Shown in pieces: positions 32,401 to 43,600 of a DNA stretch of 64,000 nucleotides. The notes under the pieces were generated by a model, which ran no database searches, was not told the DNA's origin, and saw only the letters and a program-made list of their open reading frames with translations. Position numbers and translations under genes: made by a program. The first letter of the stretch is position 1. Each line of letters opens with the position of its first letter. The stretch comes from Mesodorylaimus sp. YZB2_4 (taxonomy: Eukaryota; Nematoda; Enoplea; Dorylaimida; Dorylaimidae), in contig JASANH010000499.1 in assembly GCA_030248295.1 (NCBI GenBank), forward strand, positions 1-64,000, read 5' to 3'.

Positions 32401-33777
32401 ATAAAATTTTAATGCAGAAGTTCCTTAACCCTCTCCATGTGAGTGAAGTGAATGACAATACCAGCCATTGTATGTTTCAGCAAGAATACGAAAGAATAGT
32501 CAATTGCTTCGATGGGAGTGAAAACATTGGGCAGGGAGCCGAAGAAAAATATTCGGCAGATGTAAGTATGATAACATGGTATTTTTAACACCATTATTTT
32601 CTGAAATGATTCTGATAATTTGCAAATTGCTTTCAGGCATGCTGGCAAAACTGCTTTCAAAATTTGGCTGTAGCATCATGCAAATGCATCGATCCGAGCC
32701 AAGATATCAACGCCAGCATACCCGCTCCTTTATGCACTTTCAAACAAAGTAAGTTTAAGGATCTGTGTGTGTCCTAATCGGAAGCTTCGAGTACTGTACA
32801 GTATACTCCACATTGGTAACCTGATCGTGAGTGCAATGTTCGTCTTGTGAAGGGGGTCCGGTAAAACTGATTAATTCTAGTAAATACCCTGGGCGGAAAA
32901 ATATTCAAGCTTCTTGAAGGCTTGGAGTTCGTGAGTAACACTTGACAACCACTACTGAAGAAGCGTGAGAAAAACAATGTTTCCAAAGCCTGTTCCTGCA
33001 CTGGAAACGAAGCATTCATTCAAACTTCAGACCAGATCAAACTTTTACACGAATTATTTGTTGTTTAGAACACTGTATCGATCGCCTGTTGATGACGCAA
33101 TGGAAGAGTTTGTCCAACTGCACCTGTTTGGATTCATGCCAAAGTCGAATTTATGATACAGTCGAGAGCCATTTACGAGTGTTCTCCAGAGGAGTAGGCC
33201 AGCAGTAACTGCGTTTACAGCGATTTTCACAAGGCGGATTGCATGATTTCAGGGGTATTTCTCCACGAGTAATTCAGTAGTCAACAGTACGAGCGTGAGA
33301 CCGTAAGTGCGTGCAAAAGTCGCATAAAATTAAGATCTGCTATTTGTGTCTTCACGAGTGGCACAAATAGCAGGACATAATACATGCAGGATATGAGGGA
33401 TGTCCTCATCAGGTATCAGACCAGTGACAGTGTACACATGGTCCTCTCTGTCCTTCGGTTACCATGCCTAGTGATGTTTCGAAATCTAAACTTACTGACC
33501 TTAAATGACTTGCTTTAGGCAAGATGTCGGAGTCCTTGAAGTCTATGCTTACGAGTGGCGATACGTTCTTTATTCCGAGGCGTTGGTGCCATCCGTAAGT
33601 TCCAGCTTCCAGTTCTCACAGTTCTGAATCGTTCAATCACTTGCACTGTAGCTGGAAGACCTCATATCCGAACTGGCGAATCAAGTGGGATTATGGTTGG
33701 GCTTTGGAGCCTTCTCCATCATTGAATTGCTAGTTTTGCCATATTTTATCGCCAAACGGAAACGTCGCAGGCAATAA
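26413..33777 (+). CDS. DEG/ENaC-family channel with C-type lectin and mucin-like insert
   Basis: Sixteen exons give 1,632 residues. Start ATG 26413; an acidic N-tail (DDDDEEED) precedes TM1 (about residues 67-87). FPTVTICNINPYK (102-114) is the family's hallmark first palm strand. Next come a 320-residue Ser/Thr-rich segment, RRRRPKR (441-447), a C-type lectin domain (451-599) and a mucin-like segment (600 to about 1265). Family sequence then resumes with LILLCSFLTKDC, GNCYSFNH, LRIYFNTRTSTYIPTT, the Cys-rich block ACWQNCFQNLAVASCKC, and CTCLDSC....Y. TM2 with GLWLGFGAFSIIEL (from 1604) precedes an 8-residue basic tail. DEG/ENaC proteins form trimeric sodium-permeable channels gated by force, peptides or protons. 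The insert suggests a ligand-tethered or matrix-tethered channel (inference). Oddities: HRG where the gating motif is HG, and GFG where the selectivity filter is usually G-x-S. Confidence 0.88.
27932..28430 (+). other. C-type lectin domain encoded by two exons
   Basis: The domain opens CSQPGW and continues with FCYF, VGQKC, AFKAWV, YVVVGMKK (the WIGL-like strand), NWP, AECVAL, YDCN and VCQM. The six cysteines sit as in long-form C-type lectin domains. The EPN/QPD calcium-sugar motif is absent and the WND motif is degenerate, so calcium-dependent sugar binding is doubtful and protein or other ligand binding is possible. Confidence 0.8.
28489..30480 (+). other. Mucin-like Ser/Thr-rich domain (about 660 residues)
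   Basis: One long exon encodes runs of Thr and Ser with Pro, Ala and Val (TTTATTTSTSSSLPSTTS style) and almost no Cys, Trp or aromatic residues. Heavy O-glycosylation and an extended rod-like shape are expected. Long antisense open frames across this exon are by-products of its skewed codons. Confidence 0.85.
33337..33373. repeat. Perfect 12-bp-stem hairpin in a channel intron
   Basis: CTGCTATTTGTG (33337-33348) and CACAAATAGCAG (33362-33373) flank a 13-base loop inside the intron between exons 14 and 15. Confidence 0.7.
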
Positions 33778-33874
33778 TCCCAAACTGATATGATATTCTG
33801 AATCATGAAGTCTTTATATCATCACATCGCAATTCAAAGCTGCGGGCAATTTGTCCGAAAACTGTCGCTGTCGC

Positions 33875-33880
33875 AATAAA
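33875..33880 (+). terminator. Poly(A) signal of the channel gene
   Basis: AATAAA about 100 bases after the stop, followed by a GT-rich stretch (gtgtgttattcttgggtctttgtgtcg). This is the classical layout of a cleavage and polyadenylation site. Confidence 0.6.
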
Positions 33881-34048
33881 AGTGTGTTATTCTTGGGTCT
33901 TTGTGTCGAAAAGTTTCTCAGCATGTCAAAGATTTGGTTCATGTGTAGTGGGGGTGTCAAGGGATGATCAGGGTTGCTTGTAAAATAGGCCACTAGTGTA
34001 GACTGCACGGGGTTCTAGACGAACAGAAGGAGACTTATGACAACGACG

Positions 34049-34769
34049 TCAAGTAGTAAGCTGGTGGGATATGACGTGACGAGATGTATCGGGAGACCAG
34101 GAAAGAGACCGCCGTAAAAGACGCCGATACGTGATTATCGCTGACAGTGAGTCAAATAATCGAACCACCCAATAATTCAGACATGTCTCACGTTCAAGCT
34201 CGCGCGAAACTCGAATTGACATTTCCTCTGCATGCACTGACAAAACAGGCTGCGCAAAGAACATCCCGTGATGGCCCAAATTAGAATCACGTTATCTGAA
34301 TAATCACCCTCAATATTTCAGCGTTTTAAATGCTCACGATCATGGACCAAACTGTGATGAAAAGAATTTGGTATAATAAACCCTTAGGTGAAGCTTTACT
34401 TCACTTTTCACTTCACTTTTTCAGTTAGCTTACAACGATTGCACTCGCAGCATAGAGTAGAGTTTTATCGATATCGATATAAGAGTTAATCATAATGCAG
34501 GCTGGGACAGAGAAACATAAAGTATCCAGCCAATACGCCGGACTTAAAGAAAGCTCCAGCACACAAATAAACACAGTGCTAAATGTAGTAAAAAATTGGC
34601 TTATCACATCACTGGTTAATCGATGACCATTCTGACCATTCATGAACACCTGCTCAGGTGTAGATGAAACTTTGCGAATACAGTAGTGCTCCTTTGTCTC
34701 TCCACTTTGACACTTTGGCACTTTAGCACAATTTTTCGATACCGGGAAAACCTCTTTTACACTACTCAT
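34049..34769 (-). CDS. Candidate two-exon membrane protein, unidentified
   Basis: Minus-strand exons 34769-34434 (ATG in the context aacaATG; donor GTT|gtaagc, phase 0) and 34249-34049 (acceptor gcgcag) give 178 residues and a stop. Residues 50-110 are strongly hydrophobic (DVISQFFTTFSTVFICVLEL; then TLCFSVPACIMI and LLYAASAIV), suggesting two or three membrane segments. The second exon is basic (YRRLLRRSLS). It converges on the channel gene. I recognise no family. The splice sites are good, but the whole could be chance. Confidence 0.35.
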
Positions 34770-36028
34770 TGTTTTACTTTATACAACATTCTTGTCAGTC
34801 GGACATGATAGTACTATTATAACAGCATATCCATATTCAGTTTCAATTTGCCATTCTTGTGCCACCTGTGGTAAATTTTAGTGTGACAGTTTGAAATAGG
34901 GTGGGTTCTTGGGATGACATGGATAGCCTACATCACGCCCATCACTCATTTGATGGTACTGTAATTGTCACTCATATTTCTCAAAGGAGCATGGTTTTGG
35001 TGCCACATTGAACGATATCCACCCACAGTCAGGGCGAACTGAATCAAGTAGTCAAGCGCCAAGCATGAGGTCACACGCATGCGTAAGACGTTTGTGTGAG
35101 TGTGTGACTGAACACGTCATAAAAGCTCTTATTACAGAGCAAATTTAGGCATGTCGAGGCCCCAAGGCAGGTATTGTTGCAGGGGGGAGTACCGATGTAC
35201 AGTAAATGGTTTGAATACCAGCAAAGCGTTTTTGCCCAAGTTATACAAACGGATCGGTTTGTCCTACCGAATTCCGCTGTGCAAAGTATTTTACATCGCT
35301 TACAATATTCACGATCATCCATAGCGTACAGCGTGCAGGTGCAAGTTCTATGAAAACCTGAATTTATTTGTGTCGTCGAGTTTTTCTAAGCATCAATACA
35401 TCTCTTTCACTGACGATGAGACGAGGCGACAAGGCCGACTTCCCCCAAACAGCTGTCTCCAACCTGGTCGACGGAGGGTGTGTACACAGCACCTTGCTCG
35501 TCCCGCCTGTTTCCTGTACTCGCACCCAGTTGGATTGTGAAAGGCGAGGCAGATTTTCTTCTGTTGAGATATTTGCGCTGCTGGTGCGCACCCCTCCCTG
35601 CCTGCGCACACATCAATGTATGCGGGGGGGGCAGCCTAGACACACGTTGCCAGTAGTCTTCCGTTGCAACCAGCCGATCGAAGAGAAAGCGTTTTGCCGC
35701 GTTCTCTATGGCTGGCTGGCCTGTTTGGAAAGGGGGTTGCCTAAATGTAGCGTCATCATCCTCCTAGTCTCGTCTTCGTCATTTCAAAACGGCACGCTGA
35801 CGTTGCTCATCGTCAGTGCATCGAGTCGCAGTGAAATAGTCATTCATATATTCTAGATACTTTGCATTTGGCGCCAAGAAATTTTAGAGTGAAATTTTTT
35901 TCGTCGAAGTTAAAGACATAGAAATTTTGGAAAACGATTGAAACTCTTATGCGAATACATTCAATTGTCCGTTAGTGAATTATAATTTGAACGAATTTCT
36001 TTGTACTCGATTCGAATAATCGAAACAA
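34770..36028. other. Intergenic / promoter region of the 36029 exon
   Basis: A 162-codon open frame at 35368-35856 overlaps equally long minus-strand frames and has no family resemblance, so I leave it uncalled. No repeat family copy was recognised. Confidence 0.35.
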
Positions 36029-36266
36029 ATGGACCGTTCATTAGGGCGCGGAAGCCGCAGTGGTGGCGGCGGTAATGCTAATCAACCGCCGCCCTCTGTG
36101 CCCCGTCTGCCCGTGACTAATATAAGTGGTCATCAAAGAATTGTCCTACCCACTTCCGGTCTCTCTCAAACTGCCAGTGGGGCTATGTCCAGCGAAGTTG
36201 AAGATCTTTCCAAAATCACTTTTGAAGAAGGAAAAGAAATCATGGAAACATTCAATATTTTGAAAA
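36029..36266 (+). CDS. Candidate start exon (alternative nesprin first exon?)
   Basis: The ATG at 36029 (context cgaaacaaATGG) opens a 79-codon frame ending at AAA A|gtaagc in phase 1. The product begins with a Gly/Ser/Arg-rich stretch (SLGRGSRSGGGG), then NQPPPSVPRLPV and an acidic helix (EVEDLSKITFEEGKEIMETF). The nesprin CH1 exon at 45230 starts in the matching phase, so this could be an upstream alternative first exon. It could equally be exon 1 of a separate gene whose later exons I did not find between 36.3 and 40.6 kb. Confidence 0.4.
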
Positions 36267-37782
36267 GTAAGCAAAAAAGGGTTTGAGTTTTTGATTCAGC
36301 GACCGTTTTGCTTAATTTAATTAACCACAAAATGCGATTTAATAAAGTCAAATTAGTCTCTTCGCCCTTTTGTCGGCTCAGTCTTCCAAGTCGTGATGGA
36401 CGATGTATGGCCTGTTCTTTGACTTCTTCTGTCAAACGGGTAGTTCTAGAATGTTGAGCTAAAACTGATAGCTGCCCTCTCATTTTCTTGGAGAGAAGGT
36501 TCAAGTTTTTTTGGATGGTAGTAGAGAAGAGCGGAGGTAAAACGGAACTTCAACAAGCTGGCTTTTGGAATCAAGGCAGTTGTCTTCAGTCGACATTGAG
36601 ATTCGAATAAATTGGACCTGCCCTCGACGTAAGAGTGGTCGAGGGCGGTTCTGTCGTTTTTAATGTGTAGACATGGTTAAAAACAGCGCAGACTCTAGAA
36701 AGCTGGTTTTTCGAGTGAGTGCGAAGCTTTGAGTGGTCTGGTAGAAATGCTAGCTAATGTTTTTGAGATGTCTGATATCCGAGCCTATGCGCCTACTTTG
36801 GTTTTGCTAATATCATTGGTTACGCAGACACTGATGAGGGTCCATTCGCATCAACACCAATAGCGAGCGGCCTGATTCGCTGAAAAACCTTCTTTACTTT
36901 GCATTTTCCTGCAAGGCGGCATGATGTGTTTCGACTGTACGACATTAGAAACAGCTCTTGCAAAACCAGCATTTGCAGTTTTAACTTATCAATGCCAGAC
37001 TATTGCTGCCTCTGGAAGTCGGCACACCCAATGCAAATTTCTGGCTCCCTGCCACCATTCTAGGCGGCAGCAAAACATTTCTGATAGCTCCAACAGCAAC
37101 AGAAAAATTCCTTTTTGGCTGGCAGTGCGATGTAAGCATTGATGATTCAACATACGATCAGTAATAATTCATGGATGGTCATTGGATCCAGTGATGTGCA
37201 AGGATTGCGCAATGGCTTGACACGTCAGCAGCACTGAAAACCTAGACTTTCTTGTTGCTCCCCTGGACTGACTCACGATCAGTTTGGAAAAACAATTGTT
37301 GAGTTACCGCGTAGGATTGGCAGCCTTAGCATTAGACACGAGGCCTTCTTTGAGGTTTTTGTAGTCAGCAACGTGTCTGTGCCGCCGGTTCAAAAACTTA
37401 AGTGAAGTAACTTTAAAACATGCAAAAACCTCCGTGATGCTGTTTTATTATAATGGCAGTAAAAGCCCGGAAGAACTCAGTGATTGATGCTGGCATTACT
37501 ACATATAAGCCGTATGGAACCATTAACAGTTAGATAAATGCAACAAATGTACAGCCACTCAGCTTAATTGTATTATCAGTCGATGCCATATTTGCGAAGT
37601 CGAGCTGCACCTGTGTTGTCTATCATCAATCGCTGCAGTTGTGTCCACAGCTAACAGACTGGAACTGTCCTTGTGCCATTGGCTTTTGGCATAGACAAGA
37701 AAATGCAATTTTTCTGGGTATCGATTATTAATGTTGTAAACTGCATGTTGGCAGTGATAATTTTATTCATGGCGTCAACGAT

Positions 37783-37814
37783 CGCTTATGCGCACTCGAG
37801 GGTGCGCATAAGCG
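37783..37814. repeat. Perfect 13-bp-stem hairpin
   Basis: CGCTTATGCGCAC and GTGCGCATAAGCG flank a 6-base loop (tcgagg). Confidence 0.7.
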
Positions 37815-39304
37815 TTTTGGTGATGTGGTAAAACATGAACATGAACGATCAGCAGCATTCTGACATGAGCATTCAGAACTGGCACCTGCTGACTCGCGCT
37901 GCAGCAAAACATATCTCTAGCTGAATAATGCCTGACCTGTCGCCTATCACGCTCGACCTTATCTCTTGACCTGATCTCTTGAACTGATCGCTTGACCGAT
38001 GCTGATACCAAAGTGTATTCAAATCCCACAATTTTAGTCGGTTACAGTGACAACGGTGCTTACTACGACCTAAGATGAGTATGATTGTGTTCGTTTCCAG
38101 GCTTGGCAGCCTGAAACCCCTGGTTGGGTGATTCTCCTGAGAAGTCTTAGAATAGATCAGGTTTGTTTCTTTGACTAGCCTTTCTTGGAATTTTATGATC
38201 TCAAAGAGTGGCAATTCGTGAGAATTTTCGACTATATTTGAATCACAGCTCGGACAGGCATACTCAATTATCGAGCATGCCTGCGCAGCAAAATTAGCAG
38301 CAAGTCAATAATTCACTTGCTGCGAATTACCCAGCAGGTCTTCGCTCCAGGAAATTTGTGTAAATTTTTTTGTGTCCCCTGAAGACTGTTGCAGCTCTAT
38401 ATTGCCATAATTCGCAGCACAGTGTATAGTGTAGATGTCTATCTTCTGGCCTCGTCGAGTTGATGCATTGATAAGGAAGTGATCCGATGATCACAACAAT
38501 CAGTCCAACGCAGCGTAAACCTGAAAAAAGTTAAGGGATCTTATCCCAGAGTGAAACAGTTTCTGTCACATATATTGCCAACTTGACTTACGACGGCTGC
38601 TCTGAGCAGTCTGCTGTTTCCCAACTGCTGTATAAATATACTAATTTTTCATCGTTATGGCGCCGGTCCAGAAATAATACAAATTAACTGCTTATCGCTA
38701 TTTTCTTTGAAGTTTTTGCCGTTTCTTACGTCAGAGCTCCTGAATGGCACACAACGGAATACTCCACTGCTTTTGGCATGTACGGACCATCTATAGTCTT
38801 CCTTAGCACCGCTATCGGAATGTCTTAACTGTCTGGTGTCCCAGAAAGAGTGATAGTCTCTGAAGGGCGCAGTTTTCTGTGGATAAATATGGGGCCAATT
38901 TATGAAAATGCGAGATGTGACATGCGAGCTACAACACTTAGACTCGATGATGATGCACAAACTGTGTCTTTAATTTCAACAAGAAACCAGGCAGAACGTT
39001 TTTGGAACTAGTTATGATAGCTTTATTTGAGCGACTTATATGCCCTCGCGCGGAGATGCTCCACAGGGACACTGCTGTGTAAGCTGGTCCCCCGCGCAAC
39101 CTGGTTTCACTGCTGGCCGATCGAAAGCAAATGCTTGAATCATATGGTTATCAGGCGATAATCATTCGGTAATTTGCCATTCGACCTTTGTGGTCCTGAG
39201 GCCGTTATATAATCAAAAGTACCCTCAATTAACTTACTCTCTCAATTTTTGGTCCTTTCATTACCTTTATTATTTTTTGGGTGCTTAAGCCCATCCCCCC
39301 CTTA

Positions 39305-39610
39305 CCTGCTGATCAGCCAGCAGGTGGGGGACCAGCACACACAGCAATGTCTCCACTAGGAGCACCTCCACGGGAGAACGTCTTGGACTGGACACCGACT
39401 TGCTCGGACGATGGCGGGTGGGCTGCAGCATGAACCCTGTCCTGTGTTCTACTTGGAACACCTCGGGGTACTGGGTGATTCACCCACAGTCCAGCGTGCA
39501 AGCTCAGCGAGGGATTCTGGTTCGCAAACCGATCTGTCACTGGGAATTGAACCTGGGACGAGCCTCGCTATCAAACTGCCTAATCGCTGCACCACCGCAC
39601 CCTCTCATTA
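39305..39610 (-). mobile_element. SINE family B, copy 4
   Basis: This shares 'ggaccagcacacacagca', 'tgtctccactaggagcacc', 'ggacgatggcgggtgggc', 'agcgagggattctggttcgcaaaccga' and a reverse-strand B-box variant with the copies at 8538 and 9012. It lies about 1 kb upstream of the nesprin first exon. Confidence 0.75.
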
Positions 39611-40673
39611 CTGTTGTTCAATGTTTGTATTCCAAATCGTTTATGCGATTTGAAAATATGGCTTTTTGCATCCACTTATTAGTCGAATAAGGTAAATTTC
39701 TGACCTTCCACTAAGCTTTTAACTTAATGCGCAGGAAATCACGTGAGGATTCTTTCTACCCGTAGCAATCTCTGAAACATAATTTTCGCGCATATATTGC
39801 CGACATTAGGCACGTTGCCAGTTTCTTTCGCTTCAATTGTTGCTCCAGTAAATACTTTGCCTAGCCTCGCCCAGATGCTATTTACTTTTATGACTCCTAG
39901 TTTCAAACCAGTTATGCTTGGTGGCGCCTTTTATGACACACTCCCACAGAGTACACTATGTTTAAATGCATATGGGAAAAGCGCGCTTTGCTTTCCTTTC
40001 ACACTCCATCTGGCGCATGTGCACTCACAACTTCGGTCACACTACGGCTGCTAAAAAATAAAGATTTCCCCTGTGCATTTTATTTGTAACTATTGCACCT
40101 TTTCTGCACTCGACATCTGCATTTTTCCATGGACTGTCTGCTCACGACATTTTTGTACTGTCTGAGCCTATTTGGGTTTGAATTTTCAAATGCACATGTC
40201 GACTCTGGTCTTATCTGTACTTAATCTGGCTCGCTTATTTTCTAGTTAACTCTTTTTTGTCAACAGTGGACCAACATGATTTTTGGGTTTTACGAACTGT
40301 AAACTGTACAGGCCGTCATTTTGGCGTAGCTGTGTCATTGTTAGCTTTCGACTAGCGCTAGCCTCTTTTTACAACCTTGTGCGTGAGCAGGTGAATAGTC
40401 AACCCTTTAGTTCGGCTTGGACTGCTGTTGGCGACCAAATGTTTACGTAGTGCTCGGCACTATGCTTCTTTCGACGAAAATGACTTTCGCGTTTTATAGC
40501 TAGGACCAGGAGAATTTTCGACTGTTGCTACTCACAGCCGGTTGTAGGCCTATCTGCGTATTAGCAGAGTCCGAAACTGCTGTTCTGACGTCAACTGGAA
40601 GTGCCAAAAAGTACAATTCGTCATTCTTGTGAATTTTTTTAAAAAAAAGGTCGATTTTCTTAGATTTTCGAAA

Positions 40674-43600
40674 ATGGAATCGTCTGGTAAATGGACGAAT
40701 CCTCTTTTGAACCCAGCGCATTCGCCTGGTAGACAGCGACGATTCGTAGACGAAGAATTAACTAGAGACCCCTTTTCGGAATATGTACGGAATTTAGTTG
40801 CCAAAGCTGGTAGGTAATCTTGTTTTATTGACTTAGTTAAGACAATAAGGCAAGTTCAGGAGTCAAGGCGACTCGTGTTTGTTGGCAATTGCTCGACCGT
40901 GTTGACCCTGCTATGGCTAGTTGAGTTGCGGATTCGCGGTCAAGTGTGCGCTTGAGCATCGGAAAGTGACTCTTGTCTTTTCGACTTTTCACCATCTGCA
41001 ATACACAAAACGCGCCTCGGACTACTTTTATTTAAGGTATCAATGACTAGAAAGTCAACCCCAGCCATCGAAATATGCGCTCACGCTACTGTATTTGGTT
41101 CTGTGGACAACAAAAATCTGGCCGTGGTCTTTGCCTCACAGGGCATGTTTACCAATGGCGAGGTGGTTACCTCGTTTGAAAGGCACATAATCGATGACCC
41201 GTGGTTTCGGCCTTGGTCTTAAATAGGCAGACCGACAGGCCCTTGTTCCCACTGGACGGCAGTTGCCAATTAAATAAGGCAACGAGCCCTAATATAATAC
41301 GGAGCCTAATGAGGTCGCGTGTCCCGGCTTTAGTCAGTCAAAACGAGCCAGCTATGTGATTTCAAGGAAGTAAATAATAAATCTGCATTTATTACCGCAT
41401 CTGCTGTTTTCTGATTCCACAAATCAAACATCCACGCAAACACGGCATGTTTAGAAAAAGGGGCCAGCTGGTTCTGGCTCGTTGTCCTTGGATTGAAGGA
41501 TATTGAATCGAGTGTTGATAGACGTCCATTTCACCACACCCTATCACACCTCCCTGTGGTCTGGTTCAGACGAGAAAAACTAGGCGATCGTTTTTCACCT
41601 GTCTCGTTCGTCGCGTACGTTTTGTGCCGCTTGAATGAATATTCCATTTTGGCAATGGTCTGGAGAATAAGTGGCATTTCGACAATGCGAAGGCAAATGA
41701 CACTAAATGCGATTAAACACGTCACGCTATGTTGCATACGGCTTCAGGCTTCGCGAGCAGGTTGGTAGGTTTTATGTGGAAGTGTAAAAATCAATAATTA
41801 CTTTATCGATTTTTCATTCCCTGGTTCTTCGATCAGACGGAAAGCTTAAGAAGCACGCTCGAGCTTGAAGCGCCTTACACTGCAAATCAGGTTGCATAGA
41901 TTACATTGTAAGTGCGCTAATCCTTTCTTGCTTTGGCTGGAAGAAGGCAGACACGACGCAGAAGTCACAGGAATCAGGTTACGACCCTCTCCGTGCAAAA
42001 TTAATAACAATATGACTGTTTTCTTCGCGTTTTGGCCGTTTGACTGTAGATTTCTTTTCCACATCACACTACAGTATGGAAAAATGGGTTCGTACTTATT
42101 GCACAATGTAGAAGCCTTGACAGCACCAAAAAACTATTGCTTTGAATAGTGCGGAACCTGCTGTGACCGACACCACCTTTGTTCTTCCCTCTCGCTCTTC
42201 CTCCCGCCATCCGTTTCCACTTCACGCTAAGTGATCAGTCAAATGCTAACCTATTGGCATTGAGCTAATCTTACGCCATGCACCTCACTCACTCGTAAAA
42301 CCACTCGTATTCGCCCTGCCGTGACCTACACGCTGGCTAACTCCAGTCAGATGCTTCTTGTTCAACGATGCGTTAGGTTGGTATTAGCCTTTTGAGATTA
42401 GGTACACCCTGTTTTTGATGTAGACTATAAACTTATTTTCCCCACACACTGACATTATTTGATTATCTGTGAGCAAATTTTTGTGCTGTCTGCTGTAAAT
42501 GTTGTTTTGCATTGAGTAAGCAAATTCGAGTAAGCCCCGGCTTCTGTTTGACCTTCCCCAGTCCGTCGTGTGCACATTCGGGCCACCGATTATTCACGCA
42601 TTAGCACACCATCGCCTCCAATGCGAGCACGTGGATTGTGACACTGTCCGACTATTGGTATTATGCACAGGATGGAAATGGCCTCGAATTCCCACAACGT
42701 CCATGATTGATGGTGTAACGCCCGTGTGTTGGGCGACAGCGTAAAATGGCCTCCGTTATTTATGGGAATATCAAATAAGGCGACACAAACGACTCAAATC
42801 AAGCGCATACATTTCGTCGCGCCACCAAAATCGTGTACAACTTGGAAACGAATAAAAATTCTTATTGGCACTTGACATTTTTTAGTTGTGACCCCTTTAA
42901 TTCGTCATCAATTCTTTCCCGACACCTTCATCATTGCTGGGTAAAGGACAGGTGTCGGTCGACTCTACAAACATTCTCGCCGAGGGTAATCGGAGACTGG
43001 CAGCCCAGGACGTCCCTTGGCTTCTTTCTTCGTCAGGTCTCTACCTACTAGAATTCGGGTCGATTTCTTTCAGCAAACACAAAATGTGGCGGCTGTTTTT
43101 TTTCTTTCGTCAAAACTAGGCTTTTCTAGCTTCATTTTCGCTGATGATGACAAATTTTTGGTCCTTTTATTCTTTCAAATTTCGACACCTCACCTAACCT
43201 AAGATTATGGTTGTACACTGGCGAGGATTGGAAGCGCGCGTTTGATTGGTTTTGGATGACGCGCGCGCCAGCGATTGCCTTCTAGGCCAGTATGTGGAAA
43301 GAATGGAATAGAAGAGCTCGTTCTCGCTGCACATTCGCTTTCCGGGCGGATCCGCCTATATAGGACGAGAGTAAGGTGGATAGGGGCTGTTCTCCTCTTT
43401 TTCACTACGACTGACGCTGCTTCGTAACGATCGCAAGCTGGGTGGTCGTTGAAACGTTCTCTCCTTCTACGGCCTAGTCTGCGTGTTACACATTTGCCGA
43501 GCTTCGATCGCCACGGCGTACATGAACCACCAGCATGTGATATAAGCGGACACTGGACTCCTGGACGGCAGTCTTCAGTTTGGACGTGCGCAATGGTGAC

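Larger units (their letters stand above)
26413..33777 (+). other. Exon map of the DEG/ENaC-lectin gene
   Basis: Exons: 26413-26694, 26752-26853, 26904-27867, 27932-28112, 28162-28430, 28489-30552, 31085-31152, 31210-31364, 31440-31540, 31830-31990, 32418-32438, 32481-32561, 32637-32748, 33069-33204, 33519-33594, 33652-33777. Sum 4,899 bases. Every donor and acceptor pair is phase-matched. The intron at 27868-27931 uses a GC donor. Introns 26695-26751 (57 nt) and 32439-32480 (42 nt) are open in frame and could be retained. The exon at 32418-32438 has only seven codons. Confidence 0.8.
36267..40673. other. 4.4 kb without a defensible exon
   Basis: This contains the hairpin at 37783-37814 and a SINE family B copy at 39305-39610. 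I saw no exon with domain content. If the 36029 exon belongs to nesprin, this is first-intron sequence. Confidence 0.35.

Noticed and set aside
33069-33162. Apparent internal repeat: SPVDDAMEEF here versus APVDKAVYEF near 30505
   Set aside because: Only the second lies in the translated frame. Splice phase and the C-x-C....C....Y motif fix a different frame for 33069-33204, so the likeness is chance.
35364-35856. Open frames on both strands (up to 162 codons)
   Set aside because: Overlapping frames of equal length with Cys/Arg-rich, domain-free translations. The region is locally GC-rich and poor in stop codons.
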